From an uncultured Dechloromonas sp. (GTDB taxonomy: Bacteria > Pseudomonadota > Gammaproteobacteria > Burkholderiales > Rhodocyclaceae): a DNA stretch of 8,142 bases. Positions 1 through 5,514 of this stretch are shown here, in pieces. The stretch spans positions 1 through 8,142 of the forward strand of contig CAMKYP010000163.1 in assembly GCA_946477505.1 (NCBI GenBank). The letters are read 5' to 3'. The position numbers were made by a program, and so were the translations under genes. The first letter of the stretch is position 1, and every line of letters starts with the position of its first letter. Below the pieces are notes generated by a model that was not told the origin of the DNA, ran no database searches, and worked only from the letters and a program-made list of their open reading frames with translations.

Positions 1-1451
1 GCCAGCTTGGTCTGCGACACGTCGTGCTGGTACTGGCCGACGCCGATCGACTTCGGCTCGATCTTGACCAGCTCGGCCAACGGGTCCTGCAGGCGGCGGG
101 CGATGGATACCGCGCCACGGATCGACACGTCGAGGTCTGGGAATTCCTTGGCAGCCAGTTCGGAGGCGGAGTAGACCGAGGCGCCGGCTTCCGACACCAC
201 AATTTTCGTCAGGCGCGCTTCCGGGTACTTCTTCATGACGTCCTGCACCAGCTTGTCGGTTTCGCGGCTGGCCGTGCCGTTTCCGATGGCGACCAGCGAT
301 ACGCCATGCATCGAAGCGAGGCGGGCGATGGTCGAGATCGAGCCGCCCCAGTCGTTGCGCGGCTCATGCGGGTAGATGGTGGCGGTGTCGAGCAGCTTGC
401 CGGTGGCGTCGACGACGGCGATCTTGCAGCCAGTGCGGATGCCCGGGTCGATGCCCATGGTCACGTGCTGGCCGGCCGGCGCGGCGAGCAGCAGGTCCTT
501 GAGGTTCTTGCCGAAGATGCGGATGGCTTCCTCCTCGGCCCGTTCGCGCAGTTCGTTCATCAGCTCCAGTTCGAGGTGGGTATAGACCTTGACCTTCCAG
601 GTCCAGCGCACGGTGTCCTGCAGCCATTTGTCGGCCGGACGGTTCTGGTGCTTGATGCCGAAGCGGGCGGCGATGCGCTGCTCGCAGGGGTTGGGACCGG
701 GCTTGATGTTGTCCTCGTCGAGTTCGGAATCGAGCACCAGCGTGACACCCAGCACGCCCTCGTTGCGGCCGCGCAGCAGGGCGAGGGCGCGGTGCGAGGG
801 CATGGCCTCGATCGGTTCGGCGAAGTCGAACCAGTCGCGGAACTTGGCCCCTTCGGCTTCCTTGCCCTCGACGACTTTCGAGCGGACCTGGCCATGCTCG
901 GTGAGGTATTCGCGCAACTGGGCCAGCAGGTCGGCATCCTCGGCGAATTTTTCCATCAGGATCTGGCGGGCACCGTCGAGCACGGCCTTGGTGTCGGCGA
1001 AACCGGCTTCGGCGTTGAGGTATTTTTCGGCTTCGTCTTCCGGCGTCAGGTTCGGGTCTGCGAGCAGGCCCAGCGCCAGCGGCTCGATGCCGGCTTCGCG
1101 GGCGATCTGCGCCTTGGTACGGCGCTTCTGCTTGTACGGCAGGTAGAGGTCTTCGAGGCGCTGCTTGGTTTCGGCGTCGTCGATCTCGGCCTTCAGCTCG
1201 GGCGTCAGCTTGCCCTGTTCGTCGATGCTGGCCAGGATGGCCGCACGGCGGTCTTCCAGCTCACGCAGGTAGCCGAGGCGCTCTTCCAGGGTCCGCAGCT
1301 GGGTGTCGTCCAGTCCGCCAGTGACTTCCTTGCGGTAGCGGGCAATGAAGGGCACGGTGGCGCCTTCGTCGAGCAGGGCGATGGCGGCGTTGACCTGGGC
1401 CGGGCGAACGTTTAGTTCAAGGGCGATGCGGTGTTCTATGGGTGCGAGCAT
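1..1451 (-). CDS. tex: Tex-family RNA-binding transcription accessory protein, N-terminal 483 codons (3' end outside window)
   Basis: The frame is open from the ATG at 1451 leftwards to the window edge, so only the N-terminal part is present; Tex proteins are usually about 770-790 residues. The start reads MLAPIEHRIALELNVRPAQV, followed by the family hallmarks VPFIARYRKEVTGGLDDTQL, LEDLYLPYKQKRRTKAQIA and KFRDWFDFAEPIEAMPSHRA. The YqgF/RNase H-like domain begins near residue 332 with MGIDPGIRTGCKIAVVD and continues through IGNGTASRE and VSEAGASVYSASELAAKEFP. The visible part ends at IGVGQYQHDVSQTKLA. The helix-hairpin-helix and S1 RNA-binding domains would lie beyond the edge. Tex is a cytoplasmic nucleic-acid-binding protein linked to transcription in several bacteria; its exact activity is unsettled. 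It is divergent from fliW across 124 bp. There is no strong ribosome binding site before the ATG, but the N-terminus aligns with known Tex starts. The identification is very secure. Confidence 0.97.
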   Translation of the reverse strand, partial: MLAPIEHRIALELNVRPAQVNAAIALLDEGATVPFIARYRKEVTGGLDDTQLRTLEERLGYLRELEDRRAAILASIDEQGKLTPELKAEIDDAETKQRLEDLYLPYKQKRRTKAQIAREAGIEPLALGLLADPNLTPEDEAEKYLNAEAGFADTKAVLDGARQILMEKFAEDADLLAQLREYLTEHGQVRSKVVEGKEAEGAKFRDWFDFAEPIEAMPSHRALALLRGRNEGVLGVTLVLDSELDEDNIKPGPNPCEQRIAARFGIKHQNRPADKWLQDTVRWTWKVKVYTHLELELMNELRERAEEEAIRIFGKNLKDLLLAAPAGQHVTMGIDPGIRTGCKIAVVDATGKLLDTATIYPHEPRNDWGGSISTIARLASMHGVSLVAIGNGTASRETDKLVQDVMKKYPEARLTKIVVSEAGASVYSASELAAKEFPDLDVSIRGAVSIARRLQDPLAELVKIEPKSIGVGQYQHDVSQTKL

Positions 1452-1483
1452 GGGTGCGGCAGTGCAGCAAAAAAGGGGGGTGA

Positions 1484-1512
1484 ACTATGCGCAATACTTC
1501 CGGAAAATACAA
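1484..1512 (-). promoter_or_regulatory. candidate sigma70-type promoter for tex
   Basis: On the minus strand a -35-like TTGTAT (1507-1512) and a -10-like CATAGT (1484-1489) are separated by exactly 17 bp. They match the consensus at 3/6 and 4/6 positions. Transcription would start near 1477, giving a leader of about 26 nt before the tex ATG. This is a by-eye match only. Confidence 0.3.
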
Positions 1513-1561
1513 CCTCGCGCAGTTGGTGTAGGATGGTTGAGATCGATATTCCAATTGAATC

Positions 1562-1574
1562 GAGGAGGAGGGGG
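1562..1574 (+). promoter_or_regulatory. strong Shine-Dalgarno tract of fliW
   Basis: An uninterrupted purine run, GAGGAGGAGGGGG, lies immediately upstream of the ATG at 1576 and contains GGAGG. It is by far the best ribosome binding site in this window. It fixes the start of fliW, ruling out the longer open frame that begins inside tex at 1345. Confidence 0.85.
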
Positions 1575-1575
1575 T

Positions 1576-2019
1576 ATGAAAGTAGAAACCTATTTGTTCG
1601 GTGCGGTCGAGGTGAGTCCGGAAAAGGTCATTGCATTCCCGAATGGCTTGGTTGGGTTCGAGCAGAACAAGCGGTTCATGCTGGTGCATGAGGAGGGCAA
1701 GGCGCAGCCGAGCAGTTACACGCTGCAGTCGCTGGACGATCCGGCGCTGGCCTTGCAGATCGTCGATCCGGTGACGCTCGGTTTCAACTACGAGCTGGCG
1801 CTGTCCGATGCCGAGATGGCCATCCTGCAATCGCCTGCCGTCGAGGATGTTGCCGTGATGCAGGTTTTGTTCAAGCAGGAAGAGGGCGGCAAGGCGGCGA
1901 TCATCCCGAGCCTGCGCGCGCCGCTGGTGATCAATACCAAGGCACGTGTCGGCCTGCAGAAGGTCATGGAGCAGGTGAGCCAGAACATCACCCTGTCGAA
2001 CCTGGCCAGCACCGTCTGA
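1576..2019 (+). CDS. fliW: Flagellar assembly factor FliW (CsrA-binding antagonist / flagellin-binding protein)
   Basis: A 147-residue protein, the usual FliW size. It carries the N-terminal family signature FPNGLVGFE (residues 21-29), then PSSYTLQSLDDPALALQIVD and VEDVAVMQVLF, and the C-terminal signature LRAPLVIN (113-120). In Bacillus and Campylobacter, FliW binds either flagellin or the RNA-binding regulator CsrA. It sequesters CsrA away from flagellin mRNA and so couples flagellin translation to filament assembly. The purine-rich tract directly before the ATG decides the start. It stands alone here: no flagellin, hook or csrA gene is visible, the left neighbour tex is divergent, and a terminator follows 25 bp after the stop, so it is probably monocistronic. 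No convincing sigma28 or sigma54 promoter was seen; a weak TTGGTG-16 bp-GATATT pair lies at 1523-1550. Its presence implies a flagellated host. Confidence 0.95.
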   Translation: MKVETYLFGAVEVSPEKVIAFPNGLVGFEQNKRFMLVHEEGKAQPSSYTLQSLDDPALALQIVDPVTLGFNYELALSDAEMAILQSPAVEDVAVMQVLFKQEEGGKAAIIPSLRAPLVINTKARVGLQKVMEQVSQNITLSNLASTV

Positions 2020-2040
2020 AGCGAACGTTCCCGCTTTTCG

Positions 2041-2073
2041 AAAGGCCGCCCTCGTCATGATGGCGGCTTTTTT
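2041..2073 (+). terminator. rho-independent terminator of fliW
   Basis: A perfect GCCGCC (2045-2050) / GGCGGC (2062-2067) stem with an 11-nt loop is followed directly by six T residues (2068-2073). The A-run at 2041-2043 extends the stem by pairing with the T-tract. It starts about 25 bp after the fliW stop. The frame-broken gene on the other strand ends at 2082, so the hairpin may also serve it, although the U-tract is poor in that direction. Confidence 0.88.
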
Positions 2074-2081
2074 ACGGGTAC

Positions 2082-2691
2082 TTACTTGCCGCGCTGCAGC
2101 CTTTGGGCGATTTCGCCGTCGCAGGCATTGGCTACCCGCGCATATTCTTCGTCGGTATCAATCAAGGCCTGCGCCGCGTCGACTTTTCGCAGTTCGCGCT
2201 GCACGTAAGGCAGCCAGCGTTCGTTCAGTTCGTCCTGCAAGCGTCCCGTGGACTGGCCGACCGGACCTCGCCACGGCCCGCCGGTGGCAAAACGGGCGTT
2301 GAGCGTATCGGCAAGTGTTTTCTCGATGTCGGCCTGATGCTTGCGGTAAGCCGCCACGTGCCGCATCTCGTGTTCGTGAATTTCCTTGTGGGCGCAGCTG
2401 CCCGGTGGAAACTCGCGGGCCACGTAGACGGTCATCGGGCTGAACCCGTAGGTCAGGACGATCTGCGGGCTGGCGCATTCCCCCGCGTCAGGCCGAGCAC
2501 CTGCCGGCCGGGACGGGCCTCTGGGTCGAGCCGAGGTTGGTCAGCGAACGGTAGCTGTAGGTCGTGTTGAGCGCCAGCGGCGTTTCCAGCAGCTTGACGG
2601 TTACCGAGGGCTTGGGGAGTTCGGCGCATGGGTCGGCCGCCCGGACTGGCGAGGCCAGGGCCAGCAAGGCAAGGGCGACCAGGGGCGACAT
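2082..2691 (-). pseudogene. secreted protein with HExxH motif, reading frame broken by apparent single-base deletions
   Basis: The 5' part, from the ATG at 2691, encodes a signal peptide (MSPLVALALLALASPVRA, cleavage likely after ASPVRA) and a mature start ADPCAELPKPSVTVKLLETP. This frame hits a TGA at 2488-2490. The 3' part is open in another frame and gives GECASPQIVLTYGFSPMTVY, then VAREFPPGSCAHKEIHEHEMRH, and ends LQRGK at the TAA at 2082-2084. HEMRH (2358-2372) has the HExxH form of zinc metallopeptidases. The third frame between them reads GRQVLGLTRG. Adding one base in a short G/C run near 2510-2525 and one in the C-run at 2480-2484 joins all three into one protein of about 203 residues running QVLGLTRG-ECASPQ. 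The ATG lies 7 bp after the carbonic anhydrase-like gene, so the two are probably co-transcribed. I recognise the type (periplasmic HExxH proteins of unknown function in betaproteobacteria) but no named gene. A sequencing error and true decay are both possible. Confidence 0.75.
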
Positions 2692-2698
2692 GGCGTGC

Positions 2699-3220
2699 TC
2701 AGATTTCCTGAAGCTGGTCGCGGTAGCGCGCGGCGTTATCGACGTAGTGCTCGGCCGATTTTTTCAGGTTCGCGATATCCGCATCGCTCAGTTCGCGCAC
2801 GACCTTGCCCGGCGAGCCGACGATCAGCGAACGATCGGGGAAGACCTTGCCTTCGGGGATCAGCGTATTGGCGCCGACGATGCAGCCCTTGCCGATCACG
2901 GCGCGGTTGAGGACGACCGAGCCGATGCCGATCAGGCTGCCGTCGCCGACCGTGCAGCCGTGCAGCATGACCAAATGGCCGACAGTGACGTCGTTACCGA
3001 TGTGCATCGGCACGCCCTCGTCGGTGTGCAGCACCGAGCCGTCCTGGATGTTGGTGTTGTCGCCGATGTGGATCGGGTCGTTGTCGCCGCGCAGGGTGGC
3101 GTTCCACCAGATCGAACTGTTCTTGCCGAGACGCACGTCGCCGATGACGGTGGCGTTGGGAGCGACCCAGGCGTTGTCGCCGAGTTGCGGCTGTTTGTCG
3201 CCGAGTTTGAAAAGGGGCAT
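2699..3220 (-). CDS. gamma-class carbonic anhydrase-like protein (YrdA/PaaY family, left-handed beta-helix)
   Basis: A 173-residue protein made almost entirely of hexapeptide repeats of the left-handed parallel beta-helix, ending in an alpha-helical tail (LSDADIANLKKSAEHYVDNA). The three zinc-ligand histidines of gamma carbonic anhydrases are present: His65 in GSVLH, His82 in TVGH and His87 in MLHG. So are the conserved RGDN (44-47) and Gln59 in NIQDGS. The family forms trimers with metal sites between subunits and may hydrate CO2, though many YrdA/PaaY members have weak or no proven carbonic anhydrase activity and PaaY-like ones act as thioesterases. The loop carrying the proton-shuttle glutamate of archaeal Cam is not evident, as in other short members. 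The start at 3220 is chosen because AGGAG lies about 7 nt upstream; the longer frame from 3337 adds residues unlike the family. It is followed 7 bp later by the HExxH gene. Confidence 0.93.
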   Translation of the reverse strand: MPLFKLGDKQPQLGDNAWVAPNATVIGDVRLGKNSSIWWNATLRGDNDPIHIGDNTNIQDGSVLHTDEGVPMHIGNDVTVGHLVMLHGCTVGDGSLIGIGSVVLNRAVIGKGCIVGANTLIPEGKVFPDRSLIVGSPGKVVRELSDADIANLKKSAEHYVDNAARYRDQLQEI

Positions 3221-3348
3221 CTGTGTCTCCTGTTGATCGTGAAGGGCGGTCTTCCTGTCGGTGGTCGCCCCGGGTCCGGCCGCCAATGTTACGCTGAGAG
3301 GCGGCTGGGAGCAGCACTGCGGGGCGAGACAATACAACAGGAGTCGAT

Positions 3349-3786
3349 ATGAATTTTCGTGGAATCAAGTCGTGGCAATGGATTCTGATGGCCATTGCGC
3401 TGCTGGCGGCAATCGATTGGGCCATCCAGCGGCCCGACCCGCGCACGCGCGAACTGAACCAGGCGTTGGCGACGCAGGCCAGCCAGAAATTGCGGGACTA
3501 CCCGTATCCGTTCCAGGTGATCCGGGTCGAAGGTGATACGGCGGTGATGGGCACGCCGCGCAATTTCGACATGCCGGCCTTCCGCATGCTGGGGGTGCTG
3601 TATCCCGACATCAACGTCAAGGATGCCAATAACCCGGCCTTCATCGCCGTCGAGCGTCTGCTCGGCCAGGTTCAGGACGAAGCCAAGGATATCGTGCTGG
3701 CCCAACCGGGTATCAAGCAGGTGCGCTGGGAGCTCGACAGAAACTGGTTGCAGCGCAAGGGCATCGAGGTGCCGGTCAAGCCTTGA
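3349..3786 (+). CDS. membrane-anchored protein of unknown function (145 aa)
   Basis: The ATG at 3349 is preceded by a good AGGAG (3339-3343). The N-terminus has a short positively charged segment (MNFRGIKSWQ) followed by one hydrophobic helix at about residues 11-26 (WILMAIALLAAIDWAI), so it is probably a single-pass inner-membrane protein or uncleaved anchor with a periplasmic domain of about 115 residues. That domain has a helix (TRELNQALATQASQKLRDY), a short beta-rich part (FQVIRVEGDTAVMGTPRNFD), a proline- and asparagine-containing turn (YPDINVKDANNPAF), a helix (AVERLLGQVQDEAKDIVLA) and a basic C-terminus (RNWLQRKGIEVPVKP). No catalytic motif is recognised and I cannot name the family. 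It is divergent from the carbonic anhydrase-like gene (128 bp apart, no clear promoter seen for either). Its 3' end overlaps the convergent symporter gene by 11 bp. Confidence 0.85.
   Translation: MNFRGIKSWQWILMAIALLAAIDWAIQRPDPRTRELNQALATQASQKLRDYPYPFQVIRVEGDTAVMGTPRNFDMPAFRMLGVLYPDINVKDANNPAFIAVERLLGQVQDEAKDIVLAQPGIKQVRWELDRNWLQRKGIEVPVKP
3776..3786. other. tail-to-tail overlap of two convergent genes with interlocked stop codons
   Basis: The sequence TCAAGCCTTGA contains the symporter stop (TCA on plus, 3776-3778) and the stop of the 145-aa gene (TGA, 3784-3786). It is an 11-bp near-palindrome, so both genes read an almost identical final segment. It leaves no non-coding space between the genes. 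Confidence 0.9.
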
Positions 3787-5032
3787 GGATGGGCGAAACT
3801 GGCTCGGTGCCCGCCAGTTTCTGTACCACCAGGCTGCCGACCATGTCGCCTTCGACATTGACAGCGGTGCGTACGGTGTCGAGGATGCGGTCGATGGGTA
3901 GCAGGATGGCGATGGCTTCGGTAGGCAGGCCGACCGATTCGAGTACGAGCACCATCGACAGCATGCCGACGCTGGGGATGCCCGGCGCGCCGATGGCGCC
4001 CAGCATGGCGACGAAGAAAATGATCATCTGGCTGGCGATGTCGAGTTCGATACCGGCCAGGCGGGCGACGAAGAGGGCCGCCGCCGCCTCGTAGAGGGCG
4101 GTGCCGTCCATATTGACCGTGGCGCCGAGCGGCACCACGAAGCTGGCAATATCTTTCCGGACGTGCAGGTGCTGCTCGGTACAGCGCAAGGTAATGGGCA
4201 GCGTCGCCGCGCTGGAACTGGTGACGAAGGCTGTCAGTAGCGCTTCGCGCGAACCCTTGAAGAACGACCAGGGCGAATGGCGGGTGACCAGCCAGAGGAT
4301 GAGCGGTAGGACGATGATGCCGTGGAACAAGGTCGAACCGATGACGACGGCGATAAAGTGGCCGAGGCTGGCCAGCAGGGCATGGTTCTGCGTGGCGACC
4401 AGTTGCAGCAGCAGGGCGGCGAGGCCGAGCGGGGCGAGGCGCATGATCCAGCCGACGATCATCAGGCAGAGCTCCTGCAGTTCGGTCATCAGCATGCGGA
4501 TGTTGCGGTAGCGCTCGCCGCCGATGACCAGCGCAATGCCCAGGAACAGCGCAACAATAACGACAGCCAGGATGTCGCCCTGGGCCAGCGCCTTGAACGG
4601 GTTCTGGAACAGTCCGCGCATGAACTGCGCGATGTAGTCGGGTAGTGGCATCTGCCGCGCCTGGTAGTTGCGGGTCGCCTCGGCGAACATTTCCAGTTGC
4701 AGTCCTTCGCCGGGGCGGAAAATATGCGCAGCACCGAAACCGAAGACGATGGCGATGGCCATGGTCAGGAAAAAGAAAGCCAGCGTCGTCTTCCATACCC
4801 GGTGCATCTGGTCGTGGGCGCGCAGGTTGGCAACGCCGGTGACGATGGAGGCGAAAACCAGCGGCACCAAGACCATGCGCAGCAGATCGAGGAACAGGTT
4901 GCCGACCATCTTGGCGCCGTAGAGCACCTCCGGCACGACCGGCGTGGCGTTCGGTGTCGACAGCCAGCTGCCGCCCGCCAGGCCGAGCAGGCAGCCGATC
5001 AGGATTTGCGTGTTCAGCGAAGGGAGTCTCAT
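3776..5032 (-). CDS. dicarboxylate/amino acid:cation symporter (DAACS family), probably glutamate/aspartate
   Basis: A 418-residue membrane protein with the DAACS/SLC1 fold: several hydrophobic helices, the serine-rich hairpin-1 motif SSSAATLPIT (272-281), the TM7 sodium/substrate motif NMDGT (307-311) and the hairpin-2 segment GAIGAPGIPSVG (345-356). TM8 reads DRILDTVRTAVNVEGD and keeps the substrate and cation ligands of the archaeal aspartate transporter GltPh: its D390, D394, R397, T398, N401 and D405 correspond to D381, D385, R388, T389, N392 and D396 here. The Arg-Thr pair and the SSSAATLP motif favour acidic amino acids over the C4-dicarboxylates of DctA; this is inference from residues. 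The chosen start gives MRLPSLNTQILIG, the normal family N-terminus, although no Shine-Dalgarno is visible. The frame upstream to 5143 would add charged residues and overlap the divergent gene. It stands alone, divergent from the MazG-like gene. Confidence 0.95.
   Translation of the reverse strand: MRLPSLNTQILIGCLLGLAGGSWLSTPNATPVVPEVLYGAKMVGNLFLDLLRMVLVPLVFASIVTGVANLRAHDQMHRVWKTTLAFFFLTMAIAIVFGFGAAHIFRPGEGLQLEMFAEATRNYQARQMPLPDYIAQFMRGLFQNPFKALAQGDILAVVIVALFLGIALVIGGERYRNIRMLMTELQELCLMIVGWIMRLAPLGLAALLLQLVATQNHALLASLGHFIAVVIGSTLFHGIIVLPLILWLVTRHSPWSFFKGSREALLTAFVTSSSAATLPITLRCTEQHLHVRKDIASFVVPLGATVNMDGTALYEAAAALFVARLAGIELDIASQMIIFFVAMLGAIGAPGIPSVGMLSMVLVLESVGLPTEAIAILLPIDRILDTVRTAVNVEGDMVGSLVVQKLAGTEPVSPILKA
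3795..3821 (+). terminator. perfect 9-bp inverted repeat just after the 145-aa gene; possible terminator or mRNA 3'-end stabiliser
   Basis: GAAACTGGC (3795-3803) and GCCAGTTTC (3813-3821) are exact reverse complements around a 9-nt loop, beginning 8 bp after the stop of the rightward gene. The following bases (TGTACC) give only a short, poor U-tract. It also lies inside the last codons of the symporter (KLAGTEPVSP), so the coding sequence is compatible with the hairpin. A role as a terminator is inference. Confidence 0.5.
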
Positions 5033-5060
5033 GGCGCGGTTCGGGGGTGGAAATGCGCCA

Positions 5061-5066
5061 ATTCTA
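5061..5066 (-). promoter_or_regulatory. candidate -10 element for the symporter gene
   Basis: TAGAAT on the minus strand matches the -10 consensus at 5 of 6 positions and would start transcription near 5053, about 20 nt before the ATG at 5032. No acceptable -35 is seen at 16-18 bp, so it would need an activator or is spurious. It lies next to the rightward promoter candidate. Confidence 0.25.
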
Positions 5067-5068
5067 CG

Positions 5069-5097
5069 TTGTCGGCAGCGCTGACGACTGGCATCAT
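5069..5097 (+). promoter_or_regulatory. candidate sigma70-type promoter for the MazG-like gene
   Basis: TTGTCG (5069-5074, 4/6) and CATCAT (5092-5097, 4/6) are separated by 17 bp. Transcription would start near 5104, about 20 nt before the ATG. The whole divergent intergenic region with the symporter is only 92 bp. Confidence 0.3.
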
Positions 5098-5124
5098 CGC
5101 CGCTTCTTATCGGGAAATTGGGAC

Positions 5125-5481
5125 ATGAGCGAACTTTCGGCACTGACCGCCGCCATACAGGCCTTTCGCGATGCGCGCGACTGGCGCCAGTTCCATTCCT
5201 TGCGCAATCTCATCGTGTCGCTCAATCTCGAGGCGGCCGAACTGCTCGAGTTGACGCAGTGGAAGAGCGATGCCGAGATCGATGCGATGCCGGGCGATGC
5301 GAAATCTGCCGAGGCCCTGCGCGACGAATGCGCCGATATCCTGCTTCTTCTGCTGCTGGTCGCCGACAAGGCCGGCATCGATCTCGCCGAGGCGGCTCAT
5401 GCCAAGCTGCGCAAAAACGAACTCAAGTACCCCGTCGCCAAGGCCTACGGTTCGCGGGCCAAGTACACCGAGTTCAGCTAG
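5125..5481 (+). CDS. MazG-like nucleotide pyrophosphohydrolase (dCTPase/RS21-C6 type)
   Basis: A 118-residue, all-alpha protein of the single-domain MazG-like size. The metal-binding pattern of the all-alpha NTP pyrophosphatase superfamily is visible: ExxE in NLEAAELLE (E36, E39) on one helix and ExxD in RDECADILLLLL (E68, D71) on the next. The conserved QWK (45-47) between them and the C-terminal LRKNELKYPVAKAYG (95-109) match the human DCTPP1/RS21-C6 group. These enzymes hydrolyse (d)NTPs to monophosphate and pyrophosphate with magnesium, removing non-canonical or surplus nucleotides such as modified dCTP; the substrate here is not known. The start at 5125 is chosen because it gives MSELSALTAAIQAFRDARDW, the family N-terminus, and upstream in-frame sequence runs into the symporter gene. 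The ribosome binding site is weak (GGGA). There is no mazE-type antitoxin or relA beside it, so it is a stand-alone house-cleaning enzyme rather than part of a toxin locus. It ends 33 bp from the convergent rlmJ. Confidence 0.92.
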   Translation: MSELSALTAAIQAFRDARDWRQFHSLRNLIVSLNLEAAELLELTQWKSDAEIDAMPGDAKSAEALRDECADILLLLLLVADKAGIDLAEAAHAKLRKNELKYPVAKAYGSRAKYTEFS

Positions 5482-5514
5482 CTGGCGAGGTGTGTCGGTC
5501 GGCGGGGTTCCGGC

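Noticed and set aside
24..1415. Long rightward open frame of 463 codons opposite tex
   Set aside because: The minus strand carries a continuous, unmistakable Tex protein over the same bases; the rightward frame is a by-product of GC-rich codon bias and matches no family.
1345..1575. N-terminal extension of fliW starting inside tex
   Set aside because: The added residues do not resemble FliW, and the very strong ribosome binding site at 1562-1574 marks the ATG at 1576.
3221..3337. Upstream extension of the carbonic anhydrase-like gene
   Set aside because: AGGAG stands just before the ATG at 3220 and the extension lacks any hexapeptide repeat.
3672..4796. Long leftward frame of 374 codons overlapping the symporter in another frame
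   Set aside because: It is rich in Arg, His and Pro as expected for an off-frame shadow, whereas the symporter frame has all family motifs.
5482..5514. Terminator between the convergent MazG-like gene and rlmJ
   Set aside because: No stem with a T-tract can be drawn in these 33 bases.
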